Below are positions 1 to 7,627 of a stretch of DNA of 33,493 nt, piece by piece; the stretch's first letter is position 1; each line of letters opens with the position of its first letter. The DNA lies in contig QOQB01000013.1 of assembly GCA_003331305.1 (NCBI GenBank), positions 1 to 33,493 of the forward strand, given 5' to 3'. Under the pieces are notes generated by a model. The model was given only the letters and a program-made list of their open reading frames with translations. It was not told the origin of the DNA and did no database searches. This DNA is from Flavobacteriales bacterium. GTDB taxonomy: Bacteria > Bacteroidota > Bacteroidia > Flavobacteriales > Flavobacteriaceae. The translations under genes were made by a program, and so were the position numbers.

Positions 1-1307
1 ACTACAAGTTGATATTGCACGGCTCCTGTACTTTTAGGAAGTGTTACCGTACCTTCCCATACGCCATCAGAGTCAGAATCACTAAAAGGGTTAGAGAGCG
101 TATATGACGATCCTGCATCAGTTGAATAACTAACAGCTAACACATCACCATTACCTGTATTTGGATAGTGAGTATTGTTGGTCGTATCTACAGAGAAGTT
201 AATCTCGGTTTCCGTTGAGGGTGGTGCCCAGAAATAAATATTGTCAACATAAACATATCCTAAAGCAGCAGTAGTTTCGTACTTCATTTGAGCAATACCT
301 GCAAGATTTACTGTTGATTCTGCAGTGGTAAAGTCTGAAAGGGGAATGTCTAAGCTTACCCATTCACCTGCAGTTAGTGTTTTTGTGACTTTAGGTTCAA
401 CGGTAGGGTTCAATGAAATTATAAAAATATCCAAATCTCCCGCATTTTCAACCCATACATCTAGGTGCATAGTTGTCATTCCTGAGGCGTCAATAGCATC
501 AAAAGTATGTCCTTGTTTGTCAAGGTTTGACATTCTAATAACATTATCTGTTGTGCCATCAATTTGAACTTCATTTGTACTTGTTACTTGACCCCAATCC
601 GGGTTTAAGTCCCAATTTGCAGCTGCAGATGTGTAGGCATCTGAGTAAATTGATTTTACATTTTCAGCAGCGTGTGTATCGGTTGGACTTGTTGCAGAGG
701 CAGTTGGACCAGGGAATACATTAGCTGAACCCTGTGAACCTCCTCTAAAGTTATCAACGAAAGTATTACTGCTAACAGCAGTACCAAAGTCAATAAAAAT
801 TTCAAGTTGCGAGTATTCACCAACGATATCATTTGTAAATGCATTGTTTGGAAAACTTCCTTGAGCGGAAGAAAAATCAAAGGTTAATGTTTGCCAATCA
901 GCTGATTCAGCTGTAGTAGCTTGAACTTCATAAGCAGTAATTGCTGCACCATCGCCGTTAACAAACGTGTCATTTCCTTGTGATACTTTTAAAAGAATTA
1001 CCCTAGCGGTGGCTGAAGGATCTCTAAAATCAACTGATAATACTTTCTTAGATGGATCAGCAAAAGAAATTTTATTATCAAGTTTAATTATCCATGAATC
1101 ATATTGTTCAGCTGGATTTTCAACATTGGCCACTTTACCATATGTTGCTGCATCAACTGCATCGTCAACTATGGTTACAGTACCTGTATTTCCAGTAGAT
1201 GCAGTGATATAATCAGCACCATTTGATTCGAAATCGACAGCTGGAACTTGAGCCAAAGCAAAGACACCAAATGTCAATACAGTAATAAACGTGTATATGT
1301 ATTTCAT
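1..1307 (-). CDS. Secreted multi-domain glycan-binding protein, 3' part missing
   Basis: The frame is open from an ATG at 1305-1307 to the window edge, giving about 435 residues with no stop, so the C-terminus is outside. Residues 1-20 form a signal peptide (MKYIYTFITVLTFG..ALA). Three beta-rich modules follow. Residues about 21-195 begin VPAVDFE and resemble the carbohydrate-binding module at the N-terminus of the neighbouring GH16 enzyme. Residues about 215-350 (SDAYTSAAANWDLNPDWGQ to YVYVDNIYFW) are a second lectin-like module. A third starts near residue 355 (EINFSVDT...) and resembles starch-binding-type beta-sandwiches. No catalytic motif is visible. By context it would bind beta-glucan at the cell surface for the laminarin enzymes encoded just upstream. 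A TAnnTTTG box and the 23-bp shared element precede it. Carbohydrate binding is inferred from fold-like patterns; the exact CBM families are not assigned. Confidence 0.75.
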   Translation of the reverse strand, partial: MKYIYTFITVLTFGVFALAQVPAVDFESNGADYITASTGNTGTVTIVDDAVDAATYGKVANVENPAEQYDSWIIKLDNKISFADPSKKVLSVDFRDPSATARVILLKVSQGNDTFVNGDGAAITAYEVQATTAESADWQTLTFDFSSAQGSFPNNAFTNDIVGEYSQLEIFIDFGTAVSSNTFVDNFRGGSQGSANVFPGPTASATSPTDTHAAENVKSIYSDAYTSAAANWDLNPDWGQVTSTNEVQIDGTTDNVIRMSNLDKQGHTFDAIDASGMTTMHLDVWVENAGDLDIFIISLNPTVEPKVTKTLTAGEWVSLDIPLSDFTTAESTVNLAGIAQMKYETTAALGYVYVDNIYFWAPPSTETEINFSVDTTNNTHYPNTGNGDVLAVSYSTDAGSSYTLSNPFSDSDSDGVWEGTVTLPKSTGAVQYQLV

Positions 1308-1336
1308 TATTTGTAATTTTTAAGATTGATTTTTTT

Positions 1337-1344
1337 CAAATATA
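1337..1344 (-). promoter_or_regulatory. Promoter -7 box for the glycan-binding protein
   Basis: Read on the minus strand this is TATATTTG, a perfect match to the Bacteroidota TAnnTTTG box. It lies 29 nt before the ATG at 1307. No convincing -33 TTTG is seen at the usual distance, consistent with activator dependence through the element at 1373-1395. Confidence 0.55.
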
Positions 1345-1372
1345 TAAATTTGACCTCAATTAATGATCATAT

Positions 1373-1395
1373 AAAAACCTATACAATTACACTAC
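1373..1395 (-). promoter_or_regulatory. Shared 23-bp upstream element, copy A
   Basis: The plus-strand core is CCTATACAATTACACTAC preceded by five A. It matches copy B (4022-4044) at 21 of 23 positions. It ends 28 nt upstream of the TATATTTG box, so its centre is near -50 of the expected start, a usual activator position. The regulator is unknown. Confidence 0.55.
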
Positions 1396-1455
1396 AAAAT
1401 TAGATGATAAAACTTGAATTAGAGATGGAGGTAATCGTTTTGACTACGTGTTTGT

Positions 1456-2430
1456 TTAGTTGAACAGTTCTTGAACAACAGTAAATACCTGCTTTTTTGT
1501 ACGGTCTCTTTTGACTATACCCCAATACTCCTCATTAGCAGTACTATCGTATGGCACTCCAATACTATTGGGGGCAGATCCACCAGTGTCTTGCTGGCTA
1601 GGGTTACCGGCTTTCCACCATTCATCGGCAAACGAAAAAAGGGTAACGCCCATGCATACATCGCTTTTAGATAAAATTCCGGATAAAATCTTTTGTGTAG
1701 CAACTGCCTGCAAATCCTCTCTCTCAGCGCTCTCACGATTGTCATAGCTATCTGCTCCAGCCTCAGAAACATACATGGGCTTGTCTGAAATTGCCAGGAA
1801 TTCTTCAATCGCAGGAACGTCATCGTCCCAACGGTACAAATTCATTCCCCAAATATCGACACTTGGACAACTGTTAAGCGCCAAGGCGCTAGGCACCTCA
1901 CCGTGAGCCGTTGCTACAGGATGATTTGTGTCAATAGCCTTAATTTTTTTGGCAACATCCTCCAACGTGCGATACCAATTGTTTAGGCTTCCGCCAAACC
2001 AATCAGGATGGTAGTTGTTTTCATTTCCTACCTCCCACATCAAAATCGCCGGATGCGTCATGAATGTGCTAACATAATCTTCGTAATTGCCGTTATAATC
2101 GACTTGCATAATAATTTTGATCCCAGCATTTTGAAAAGCGTCTAATTCTGCTCTATTTGATATTGGCGCATAGACTCTAATGGTATTGATATTTGCTTCT
2201 TGCATCAGGGGAATATCATTTTGGTAATCAAAAAAACCATTACGACCATAGCAAATTCCTTTGATGTAATAGCTGTTGCCATCAACAAATAACTTTTTTT
2301 GAGAAATGGTCACAACCGAAGGAGTATTTGGCTGTGGTTGTGTCGTATCTCCTGGCTCATTACTACTACTAGAACAGCAAATGAATAGAATAAGCATAGA
2401 ATAGAGTAAATAATATGATTTTGTTGACAT
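1456..2430 (-). CDS. TIM-barrel (clan GH-A) glycosidase lipoprotein, laminarin locus
   Basis: This 324-residue protein starts with a lipoprotein signal (LILFICC, lipid Cys at 18 or 19) followed by a Ser- and acid-containing linker, so it is probably membrane-anchored and possibly surface-exposed. The mature part is a compact TIM barrel. It has KGICYGRNG near residue 58, NTIRVYAP near 82, WEVGNEN with the likely acid/base Glu137, and MYVSEAG with the likely nucleophile Glu223. The pattern is that of retaining clan GH-A enzymes. The N-terminal half recalls GH2 catalytic domains and GH72 beta-1,3-glucanosyltransferases, but I cannot fix the family. The ATG directly follows the GH16 stop codon with no gap, so the two are co-transcribed and probably translationally coupled. 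A role on beta-1,3-glucan oligosaccharides is inferred from this pairing. Confidence 0.8.
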   Translation of the reverse strand: MSTKSYYLLYSMLILFICCSSSSNEPGDTTQPQPNTPSVVTISQKKLFVDGNSYYIKGICYGRNGFFDYQNDIPLMQEANINTIRVYAPISNRAELDAFQNAGIKIIMQVDYNGNYEDYVSTFMTHPAILMWEVGNENNYHPDWFGGSLNNWYRTLEDVAKKIKAIDTNHPVATAHGEVPSALALNSCPSVDIWGMNLYRWDDDVPAIEEFLAISDKPMYVSEAGADSYDNRESAEREDLQAVATQKILSGILSKSDVCMGVTLFSFADEWWKAGNPSQQDTGGSAPNSIGVPYDSTANEEYWGIVKRDRTKKQVFTVVQELFN

Positions 2431-3966
2431 TTAATTGGATTTATATAGTTTGAATACGGTTCGTTGATTTCCGTATAAAATTTCTACGAAAATAATGTTT
2501 TTAGAAATTACCTCATTTTCAATCATATAGGATGGCGACTTAGGTTCGTAATTCTTCAAAAGTTGTCCATTTAGATTATACATATTTATGGCGTGTATGG
2601 GTTGTGTATAACTTGACACCATCCATCCTTCACGATTGGGGACAACGGAAATTTGTTTGGGTATAAAGTCTTTATGGGACAGCGTGAAACTTCCCAAGTT
2701 GTTTTTGTAAACGCGGATGTAATCAACAGCAAGGGTGTCTTCTGAAAAATTTGGATCTATAGCGCCCGCACCCTTATTACCCCCCAAAGCAAGGTTCATA
2801 ATAATAAAGAACTTGTTGTGAAATGTACTTATTTCACTAATAGTCATTTCCCAAGCCCAATTGCCATTAATCGTTGTTTTGAGTGCCGTTGGTGTCCACT
2901 CAAAAGTATAGGTATTAAATCCATTTGGATCTGGAATTGCCGCTTCTCTACCATAGGAGGCATTTGAGCCGTTATGTGACCAATGCGCTGTTGAAATATT
3001 TACAGCCTTATTTGAAAACTGTTCGATGATATCAATCTCTCCACTAGAGGGCCATCCCACTTCGGGATTGTTAGAGCCTAAGAGCCAAACTGCAGGCCAA
3101 GTTCCCGCAGTAGAAGGTAGTTTTGCTCGGACTTCAATTTTACCGTATTGAAATGAAAAAAGGTGTTGTGTTTTTACACGGGCTGATGTGTACGAAGTTC
3201 CACTTTTAATCGCTACAATATTTAGACTTCCGTTTTCCACATAAACATTTTCAGGGCTATTAGTGTAGTATTGGGCTTCAAAATTCCCCCATCCTTGTGA
3301 GCCTGTGCCTATGTCATACGTCCAGTTCTTATGACAGAGTAATCCGTCTTGATCAAACTCATCTGCCCATATTAATTCATATTGTGAGCTTGATGGCATA
3401 TTCCCCGTATGATTTAAAAGGCAGTCAGGTAAAGGGTCGCCTGTTCTGTACAGGGCAATATCATCTATATAGTAGGTGTCGTTTTGACCACCATTGCCCA
3501 TTGCTCCATTATCGAATATTAGAGTTATTCTGTTGTATGTGTTAAACGAAATTTGTGAAAAATCAAAAATAAGTGTTTCCCATTCATTTGTTTTTGTCAG
3601 AGTCTTTTCAACAGCATAATTGATGTTTTGATTTTCCTTGTTCTCGACTTTAAATAATAATCTTGCATTACTTTTATGTGAAAACACCTTTACTGAAAAC
3701 GTATTATTAGCTATAAAATCTAAGCTTTGGGATAAATCTGAATAAGCCCCTGCCCAAGTCTTACCTGTGTCTTTTATCATTTTTCCCACTTTATCAGATT
3801 GATTAGACGAGTTTTGATAAGGGTTTGAAATAGTTATCATGGTTCCACCGTCAAAACCTACCCACGTGGTAGTGGATTCAAAATCAATAGGCAAGTTTTG
3901 AGAAAAAAGACCTAACCCGCCTGTAAAAACAAAAACTAGCGCGACTAAAGAATTATTGAATTTCAT
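2431..3966 (-). CDS. GH16 endo-beta-1,3-glucanase (laminarinase) with CBM and T9SS-like tail
   Basis: This 511-residue secreted enzyme would cut internal beta-1,3-linkages of laminarin. Residues 1-22 are a signal peptide. Residues about 23-175 form a beta-sandwich module starting LPIDFE, of the CBM type found on laminarinases. Residues about 195-420 are the GH16 domain: YELIWADEFD at its start, WPAVWLLG near 290, and the signature GEIDIIEQ with nucleophile Glu310, Asp312 and acid/base Glu315. Residues about 435-511 (INMYNLNGQLLKNYE, ending FKLYKSN) look like a type IX secretion C-terminal sorting domain, so surface attachment or release is likely. It is first in its operon, with the TIM-barrel lipoprotein following at zero spacing. 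The shared 23-bp element lies upstream at 4022-4044. Laminarin as substrate is established for close GH16 relatives, but lichenan or mixed-linkage glucan cannot be excluded. Confidence 0.93.
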   Translation of the reverse strand: MKFNNSLVALVFVFTGGLGLFSQNLPIDFESTTTWVGFDGGTMITISNPYQNSSNQSDKVGKMIKDTGKTWAGAYSDLSQSLDFIANNTFSVKVFSHKSNARLLFKVENKENQNINYAVEKTLTKTNEWETLIFDFSQISFNTYNRITLIFDNGAMGNGGQNDTYYIDDIALYRTGDPLPDCLLNHTGNMPSSSQYELIWADEFDQDGLLCHKNWTYDIGTGSQGWGNFEAQYYTNSPENVYVENGSLNIVAIKSGTSYTSARVKTQHLFSFQYGKIEVRAKLPSTAGTWPAVWLLGSNNPEVGWPSSGEIDIIEQFSNKAVNISTAHWSHNGSNASYGREAAIPDPNGFNTYTFEWTPTALKTTINGNWAWEMTISEISTFHNKFFIIMNLALGGNKGAGAIDPNFSEDTLAVDYIRVYKNNLGSFTLSHKDFIPKQISVVPNREGWMVSSYTQPIHAINMYNLNGQLLKNYEPKSPSYMIENEVISKNIIFVEILYGNQRTVFKLYKSN

Positions 3967-3987
3967 TAATTTTTATTGATCGAATTA

Positions 3988-3995
3988 CAAAAATG
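3988..3995 (-). promoter_or_regulatory. Candidate -7 box for the GH16 operon
   Basis: On the minus strand this reads CATTTTTG, one mismatch from TAnnTTTG. It lies 21 nt before the ATG at 3966 and 26 nt downstream of the shared element, nearly the same geometry as at 1337-1395. Confidence 0.4.
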
Positions 3996-4021
3996 GTCAA
4001 AAAAAATTACGATAACTTAAA

Positions 4022-4044
4022 AAAAACCTGTACAATTCCACTAC
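4022..4044 (-). promoter_or_regulatory. Shared 23-bp upstream element, copy B
   Basis: The plus-strand core is CCTGTACAATTCCACTAC preceded by an A run. It differs from copy A (1373-1395) at two positions only. It is placed 26 nt upstream of the candidate GH16 -7 box. It probably binds the regulator that switches on the beta-glucan genes. Confidence 0.55.
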
Positions 4045-4375
4045 TATGCATATCGCATTAACCCGAGGCTAAAACTCATGGTTTAGGATATGGTTGTCCA
4101 ATTCCTCAAAGCACTTTGACAAGAAGCTTTACTAAATTACGCTATTGCCATGACGAAATTGACTAATTGAAAATCTAAAATGGCACAAAACAAATACCAC
4201 TCTTAATTATGGTTGCTCTAGCAGATGCTCAAAAAAAAGCCACAACAAAAGTTGCGGGTTTTGTACACCCAAAGGCGTCATTTTCGAAACAGTAGTTAAT
4301 ATTTTTACAAAACCTTAAAGATTTAATTTAAAACGCATTGACACATTTTGGGTGCATTTTTTTTACTTTTCAAAG

Positions 4376-5119
4376 ATGAAATATTTATGTGTTAGTCTCG
4401 TTTTGTTATTCGTTATATCCCCTGCGATTTCTCAAGAAATTCAGCTTTTTGGACATAGAGGTGCTAAAGGTCATGCGCCAGAAAACACGGTGGTTTCTGT
4501 GAAGAAGGCGTTAGCTTTTGACGTTGATGGTGTTGAAATCGATGTGTTTCGTTGCCAATCAGGGGAAATTGTTGTTTTTCATGACAAATCACTTGATAAA
4601 TTAACCAACGGTAGTGGAAAAATTGAAGAGAAAACATTAAAACAACTTAGCACGCTAAAAGTACTGGGAAGTGAACCTATTCCAACGCTTGACAAAATCA
4701 TTGCTGTTATCAATGGAAGCGCCCAACTTAACATTGAACTTAAAGGAAAAAATACCGCAGAGGGAGTGTTTAATATAATGAAGAAAGCCATTAAAAGTGG
4801 TCGTTGGAAAGCGGATCAGTTGTTTGTTTCTAGTTTTGACTGGGATGAGTTACGCGATTTTAAAAAGCTTACAACTGAATTTGGCATTGCGGTCTTAACA
4901 GATAAGAATCCTCTTGACGCAATTCCAGTTGCACGTGAACTCAATGCGTTTGCAATTAACCCCAAGCATAGTCATTTGACACAGGAAATAGTCAATGATA
5001 TTCACAGTGAGGGGTTTGAAATTCACACATGGACTGTAAATAAAAAGAAACGAATCGAAGAACTTATTTCTTGGAAAGTTGATGGGATTATCACCGATTT
5101 TCCAGACATGGTTTTCTAA
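4376..5119 (+). CDS. Secreted glycerophosphodiester phosphodiesterase
   Basis: This 247-residue protein hydrolyses glycerophosphodiesters to glycerol-3-phosphate and an alcohol, in the periplasm or outside the cell. The ATG at 4376 is preferred over a GTG at 4352 because it begins a clean signal peptide (MKYLCVSLVLLFVISPAIS). The family signature follows: FGHRGAKGHAPENT with the catalytic His, GVEIDVF with the metal-binding Glu and Asp, VVFHDKSLDKLTNG with the second His, LNIELKG, and a C-terminal WTVN..VDGIITDFPD. Its length is typical of single-domain bacterial GDPDs. It stands alone, convergent with tRNA-Leu. A weak promoter-like TACTTTTC sits a few nt before the ATG. A role in scavenging phosphate or glycerol from phospholipid head groups is inferred from the family. 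Confidence 0.93.
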   Translation: MKYLCVSLVLLFVISPAISQEIQLFGHRGAKGHAPENTVVSVKKALAFDVDGVEIDVFRCQSGEIVVFHDKSLDKLTNGSGKIEEKTLKQLSTLKVLGSEPIPTLDKIIAVINGSAQLNIELKGKNTAEGVFNIMKKAIKSGRWKADQLFVSSFDWDELRDFKKLTTEFGIAVLTDKNPLDAIPVARELNAFAINPKHSHLTQEIVNDIHSEGFEIHTWTVNKKKRIEELISWKVDGIITDFPDMVF

Positions 5120-5158
5120 AAAAATATCCCCAAGGATAAAAAATTGTTCTTGAGGATA
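5118..5158 (-). terminator. Rho-independent terminator after tRNA-Leu
   Basis: A stem pairs 5125-5134 with 5149-5158 (TATCCCCAAG against CTTGAGGATA, one mismatch). On the minus strand it is followed by a T run (A run at 5118-5124 on plus). It sits just downstream of tRNA-Leu and meets the stop of the convergent phosphodiesterase gene. Confidence 0.6.
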
Positions 5159-5162
5159 CTCG

Positions 5163-5244
5163 TACCTTGGGTGGGAATCGAACCCACACTCTCGAAAGAA
5201 CTGGATTTTGAATCCAGCGCGTCTACCAATTCCGCCACCAAGGC
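5163..5244 (-). tRNA. tRNA-Leu (anticodon CAA)
   Basis: The 82-nt minus-strand sequence folds into a class II cloverleaf. The acceptor stem is GCCTTGG with CCAAGGT plus discriminator A, with a G-U first pair. The anticodon arm is CTGGA-TTCAAAA-TCCAG, giving CAA. A long variable arm and the T arm GTGGG-TTCGAAT-CCCAC follow. CCA is not encoded. Confidence 0.96.
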
Positions 5245-5326
5245 AAATGGATGGCAAATGTAGCCAATAATTTTATTGTGTCATAAGAAAAACCCCTCCA
5301 CAACTTCGCAACCTCAAATAAATTCC

Positions 5327-5334
5327 TACATTTG
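5327..5334 (+). promoter_or_regulatory. Promoter -7 box for prs
   Basis: TACATTTG matches the Bacteroidota TAnnTTTG box exactly and lies 17 nt before the prs ATG. It is the likely start of the long housekeeping transcript. Confidence 0.6.
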
Positions 5335-5351
5335 CATCCCGCATAAAAACT

Positions 5352-6293
5352 ATGGGAAAAACAACATTAGAATCGAAGATTTTTGCTTGTACACAAAGTA
5401 CCGCATTGGCCAAAGATATTGCCAAGTGCTACGGAAGTCCACTTGGGAATGTGTTGTTCTCGCGATACAGCGACGGAGAGTTTCAGCCTTCTTTTGAGGA
5501 ATCTATTCGTGGCTCTCGGATATTTATCATTGGATCTACCAATCCATCTTCTGAAAATTTAATGGAAATGTTGCTTATGCTTGATGCGGCAAAACGTGCT
5601 TCTGCGCGTCACATCACAGCGGTTATGCCATACTTTGGCTGGGCTAGACAAGACAGAAAAGATAAGCCGCGCGTACCCATTGGTGCTAAACTGATTGCTA
5701 AACTTTTAGAAGCTGCAGGGGCTACACGCATTATCACTATGGATTTGCACGCAGATCAAATTCAAGGCTTCTTTGAAAGACCTGTAGATCATTTGTTTGC
5801 ATCATCGTTGTTTCTACCCTATTTAAAATCGTTACATATTGATAACCTCACAATCGCATCGCCTGACATGGGTGGTTCAAAGCGAGCGTATGCGTATTCA
5901 AAGTATTTGGAAAGTGATGTGGTGATATGTTACAAGCAGCGTAAAAAAGCAAATATCATTTCGCACATGGAGCTTATCGGAGATGTAAAAGGGAAAAATG
6001 TGGTGCTTGTTGATGACATGGTTGATACCGCTGGCACGCTTACCAAAGCTGCAGACTTGATGATGGAAAGAGGGGCAAAGAGTGTTCGTGCCGTATGTAC
6101 CCACCCGCTTCTTTCTGGTGAAGCCTACGAACGTGTAGAAGCGTCTACCCTTACAGAGCTCATCGTAACTAACTCCATACCACTTTCGAAAAAGAGTAAA
6201 AAAATTAAAGTATTGAGCTGTGCTCAATTGTTTGCCGAAGTCATGTATAATGTACATCATAACGAATCGATTTCAGGCAAATTTGTCATGTAA
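5352..6293 (+). CDS. prs: Ribose-phosphate pyrophosphokinase (PRPP synthetase)
   Basis: This enzyme makes PRPP from ribose-5-phosphate and ATP in the cytoplasm, feeding purine, pyrimidine, His, Trp and NAD synthesis. The 313-residue length is standard. Visible motifs are FSRYSDGEFQP near residue 36, the ATP-side loop PYFGWARQDRK near 95, MDLHADQIQGFF near 130, and the PRPP-binding loop VVLVDDMVDTAGTL near 217. The ATG has a TACATTTG promoter box 17 nt upstream. rplY follows after 12 nt on the same strand, so prs heads a co-oriented block. Nothing unusual is seen. Confidence 0.98.
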   Translation: MGKTTLESKIFACTQSTALAKDIAKCYGSPLGNVLFSRYSDGEFQPSFEESIRGSRIFIIGSTNPSSENLMEMLLMLDAAKRASARHITAVMPYFGWARQDRKDKPRVPIGAKLIAKLLEAAGATRIITMDLHADQIQGFFERPVDHLFASSLFLPYLKSLHIDNLTIASPDMGGSKRAYAYSKYLESDVVICYKQRKKANIISHMELIGDVKGKNVVLVDDMVDTAGTLTKAADLMMERGAKSVRAVCTHPLLSGEAYERVEASTLTELIVTNSIPLSKKSKKIKVLSCAQLFAEVMYNVHHNESISGKFVM

Positions 6294-6305
6294 TAAACAC
6301 TAAAT

Positions 6306-6929
6306 ATGAAATCAATTACCATTAACGGATCTAAAAGAGAAAGCGTGGGCAAGGTTGCGACCAAAGCCTTACGTAATGCTGGACAGGTTCCTTGCGTATT
6401 ATACGGAGGGGAAACGCCAGTGCACTTTGCTGCAGACGAAAGAGCGTTTGCTAAACTTGTATACACTCCAAATGCGCATACGGTGGTTGTCGACTTGGGC
6501 GATAACGGAACTTTCAATGCCATTTTGCAGGATATTCAATTTCACCCAGTTTCAGATAAAATCCTTCATATAGACTTTTATCAACTTTTCGACGACAAAG
6601 AGGTGTCTATGGATATTCCTGTGGTACTTAAAGGAGCTGCGCCTGGCGTACTCAACTCGGGAGGTGTATTGAGCCGCAACAAACGTAAGCTTCGCGTACG
6701 TGCTATTCCAACCAACCTTCCTGACACTATTGAGGCAGATATTTCAGGTCTTGAACTTGGAAACAAGCTATATGTAACGGAATTAGCAAACGAAGCATTT
6801 AAGTTTTTGCATCCAGACAATACCGTTGTGTGTCAAGTGCGTACTTCTAGAACTTCTATCAAAGCTGAAGAAGGTGAAGAAGTTGAAGGGGCTGAAGAGG
6901 GAGCTGAAGAAACAGCTACTGAAGAATAA
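6306..6929 (+). CDS. rplY: 50S ribosomal protein L25 / general stress protein Ctc
   Basis: This 207-residue protein binds 5S rRNA in the large subunit. It is the long, Ctc-type form with two domains. The 5S-binding beta-barrel spans residues about 1-95 ([27 protein letters not shown] at its start, then [21 protein letters not shown]). The second domain spans 95-185 ([20 protein letters not shown]...). The final 20 or so residues are a Glu-Gly-Ala-rich acidic tail of low complexity. It lies 12 nt after prs, and a strong terminator follows its stop. This prs-rplY-pth order is common in Bacteroidota. Confidence 0.97.
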   Translation: MKSITINGSKRESVGKVATKALRNAGQVPCVLYGGETPVHFAADERAFAKLVYTPNAHTVVVDLGDNGTFNAILQDIQFHPVSDKILHIDFYQLFDDKEVSMDIPVVLKGAAPGVLNSGGVLSRNKRKLRVRAIPTNLPDTIEADISGLELGNKLYVTELANEAFKFLHPDNTVVCQVRTSRTSIKAEEGEEVEGAEEGAEETATEE

Positions 6930-6950
6930 TAATTCTCTTAATAACTATAT

Positions 6951-6990
6951 AAAAGCATCTCGTCTAACACTGAGATGCTTTTTTTATTTT
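6951..6990 (+). terminator. Rho-independent terminator after rplY
   Basis: A perfect 11-bp stem (AAAAGCATCTC at 6951-6961, GAGATGCTTTT at 6972-6982) with a 10-nt loop is followed by a T-rich tract. It ends the prs-rplY transcript just before pth. Confidence 0.88.
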
Positions 6991-6997
6991 TACACAG

Positions 6998-7627
6998 ATG
7001 AAACTCCGCATTCCATTTTTTTCATCTACCAAAAAACAAGAAGCCGATATGAAATCTTTTTTGATTGTTGGACTAGGCAATATTGGCGTTGACTACAAAG
7101 GAACACGTCATAATATAGGATTTGATGTGGTTGATGCACTTGCTAAAGAAAAGGAAACTTCTTTTGAAACACTTCGTTACGGTGATGTGGCCAAAATAAC
7201 AAACAAAGGGAAAAACGCTTACCTGCTAAAGCCAAACACGTTTATGAATCGCAGCGGAAAAGCAGTGCGATACTGGATGCAGCAAAAGAAAATACCTAAA
7301 GAAAATTTACTTATTATAACAGATGATATTAATTTAGATTTTGGGTTTTTACGCATGCGTAAAAAAGGTTCAGACGGGGGACACAATGGGTTGAAAGACA
7401 TTTGTGCGCAACTAAATTCGTCCGGTTATACGCGTTTGCGTTTCGGTATTGGAGCTGATTTTAACAAAGGCAGGCAGGTTGATTTCGTATTACAGCCGTG
7501 GAACACTGATGAGGTAAAAACACTCCCTTTTGCCATTGAAAAGGCAACACAAGCCATCTGGTGCTTTATGGCTGAAGATGCTGTAGCTGCTATGAACAAG
7601 TTTAACGGTAACACACTGGAATTGTAA
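6998..7627 (+). CDS. pth: Peptidyl-tRNA hydrolase
   Basis: This enzyme releases peptides from peptidyl-tRNA that drops off ribosomes. The core has all signature motifs: FLIVGLGNIG, TRHNIGF with the catalytic His, KPNTFMNRSG, DDINLDFG and GGHNGLKDI. From the ATG at 6998 the protein has 209 residues, including a 17-residue basic extension (MKLRIPFFSSTKKQEAD). An ATG at 7049 would give the minimal 192-residue form. I prefer 6998 because a promoter-like TATTTTTA (6985-6992) sits 5 nt before it, on the tail of the rplY terminator. That makes a separate, possibly leaderless transcript likely. The stop overlaps the ribF start by one base. The start choice is uncertain; the function is not. Confidence 0.96.
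   Translation: MKLRIPFFSSTKKQEADMKSFLIVGLGNIGVDYKGTRHNIGFDVVDALAKEKETSFETLRYGDVAKITNKGKNAYLLKPNTFMNRSGKAVRYWMQQKKIPKENLLIITDDINLDFGFLRMRKKGSDGGHNGLKDICAQLNSSGYTRLRFGIGADFNKGRQVDFVLQPWNTDEVKTLPFAIEKATQAIWCFMAEDAVAAMNKFNGNTLEL

Larger units (their letters stand above)
3967..4375. other. 409-bp intergenic spacer between divergent genes
   Basis: This spacer separates the start of the GH16 gene from the start of the phosphodiesterase gene. The left 80 bp hold the GH16 promoter and the 23-bp element. The rest contains no convincing gene, tRNA or strong hairpin. The longest short frame (4209-4295, 28 codons) shows no recognisable features. Confidence 0.6.

Noticed and set aside
656-1212. Short open frames in other frames across the glycan-binding gene (minus 656-880, plus 967-1212)
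   Set aside because: They lie within the continuous minus-strand frame from 1307 to the edge, which has a signal peptide and domain-like repeats; these are shadows.
4209-4295. 28-codon frame in the GH16-phosphodiesterase spacer (starts Met-Val-Ala-Leu-Ala)
   Set aside because: Too short, no signal or domain, no promoter box or ribosome site nearby; expected by chance in AT-rich spacer.
4900-5257. Minus-strand frame through tRNA-Leu (GIGRRAGFKIQF-type peptide)
   Set aside because: This is the typical spurious translation of a tRNA gene and its flank.
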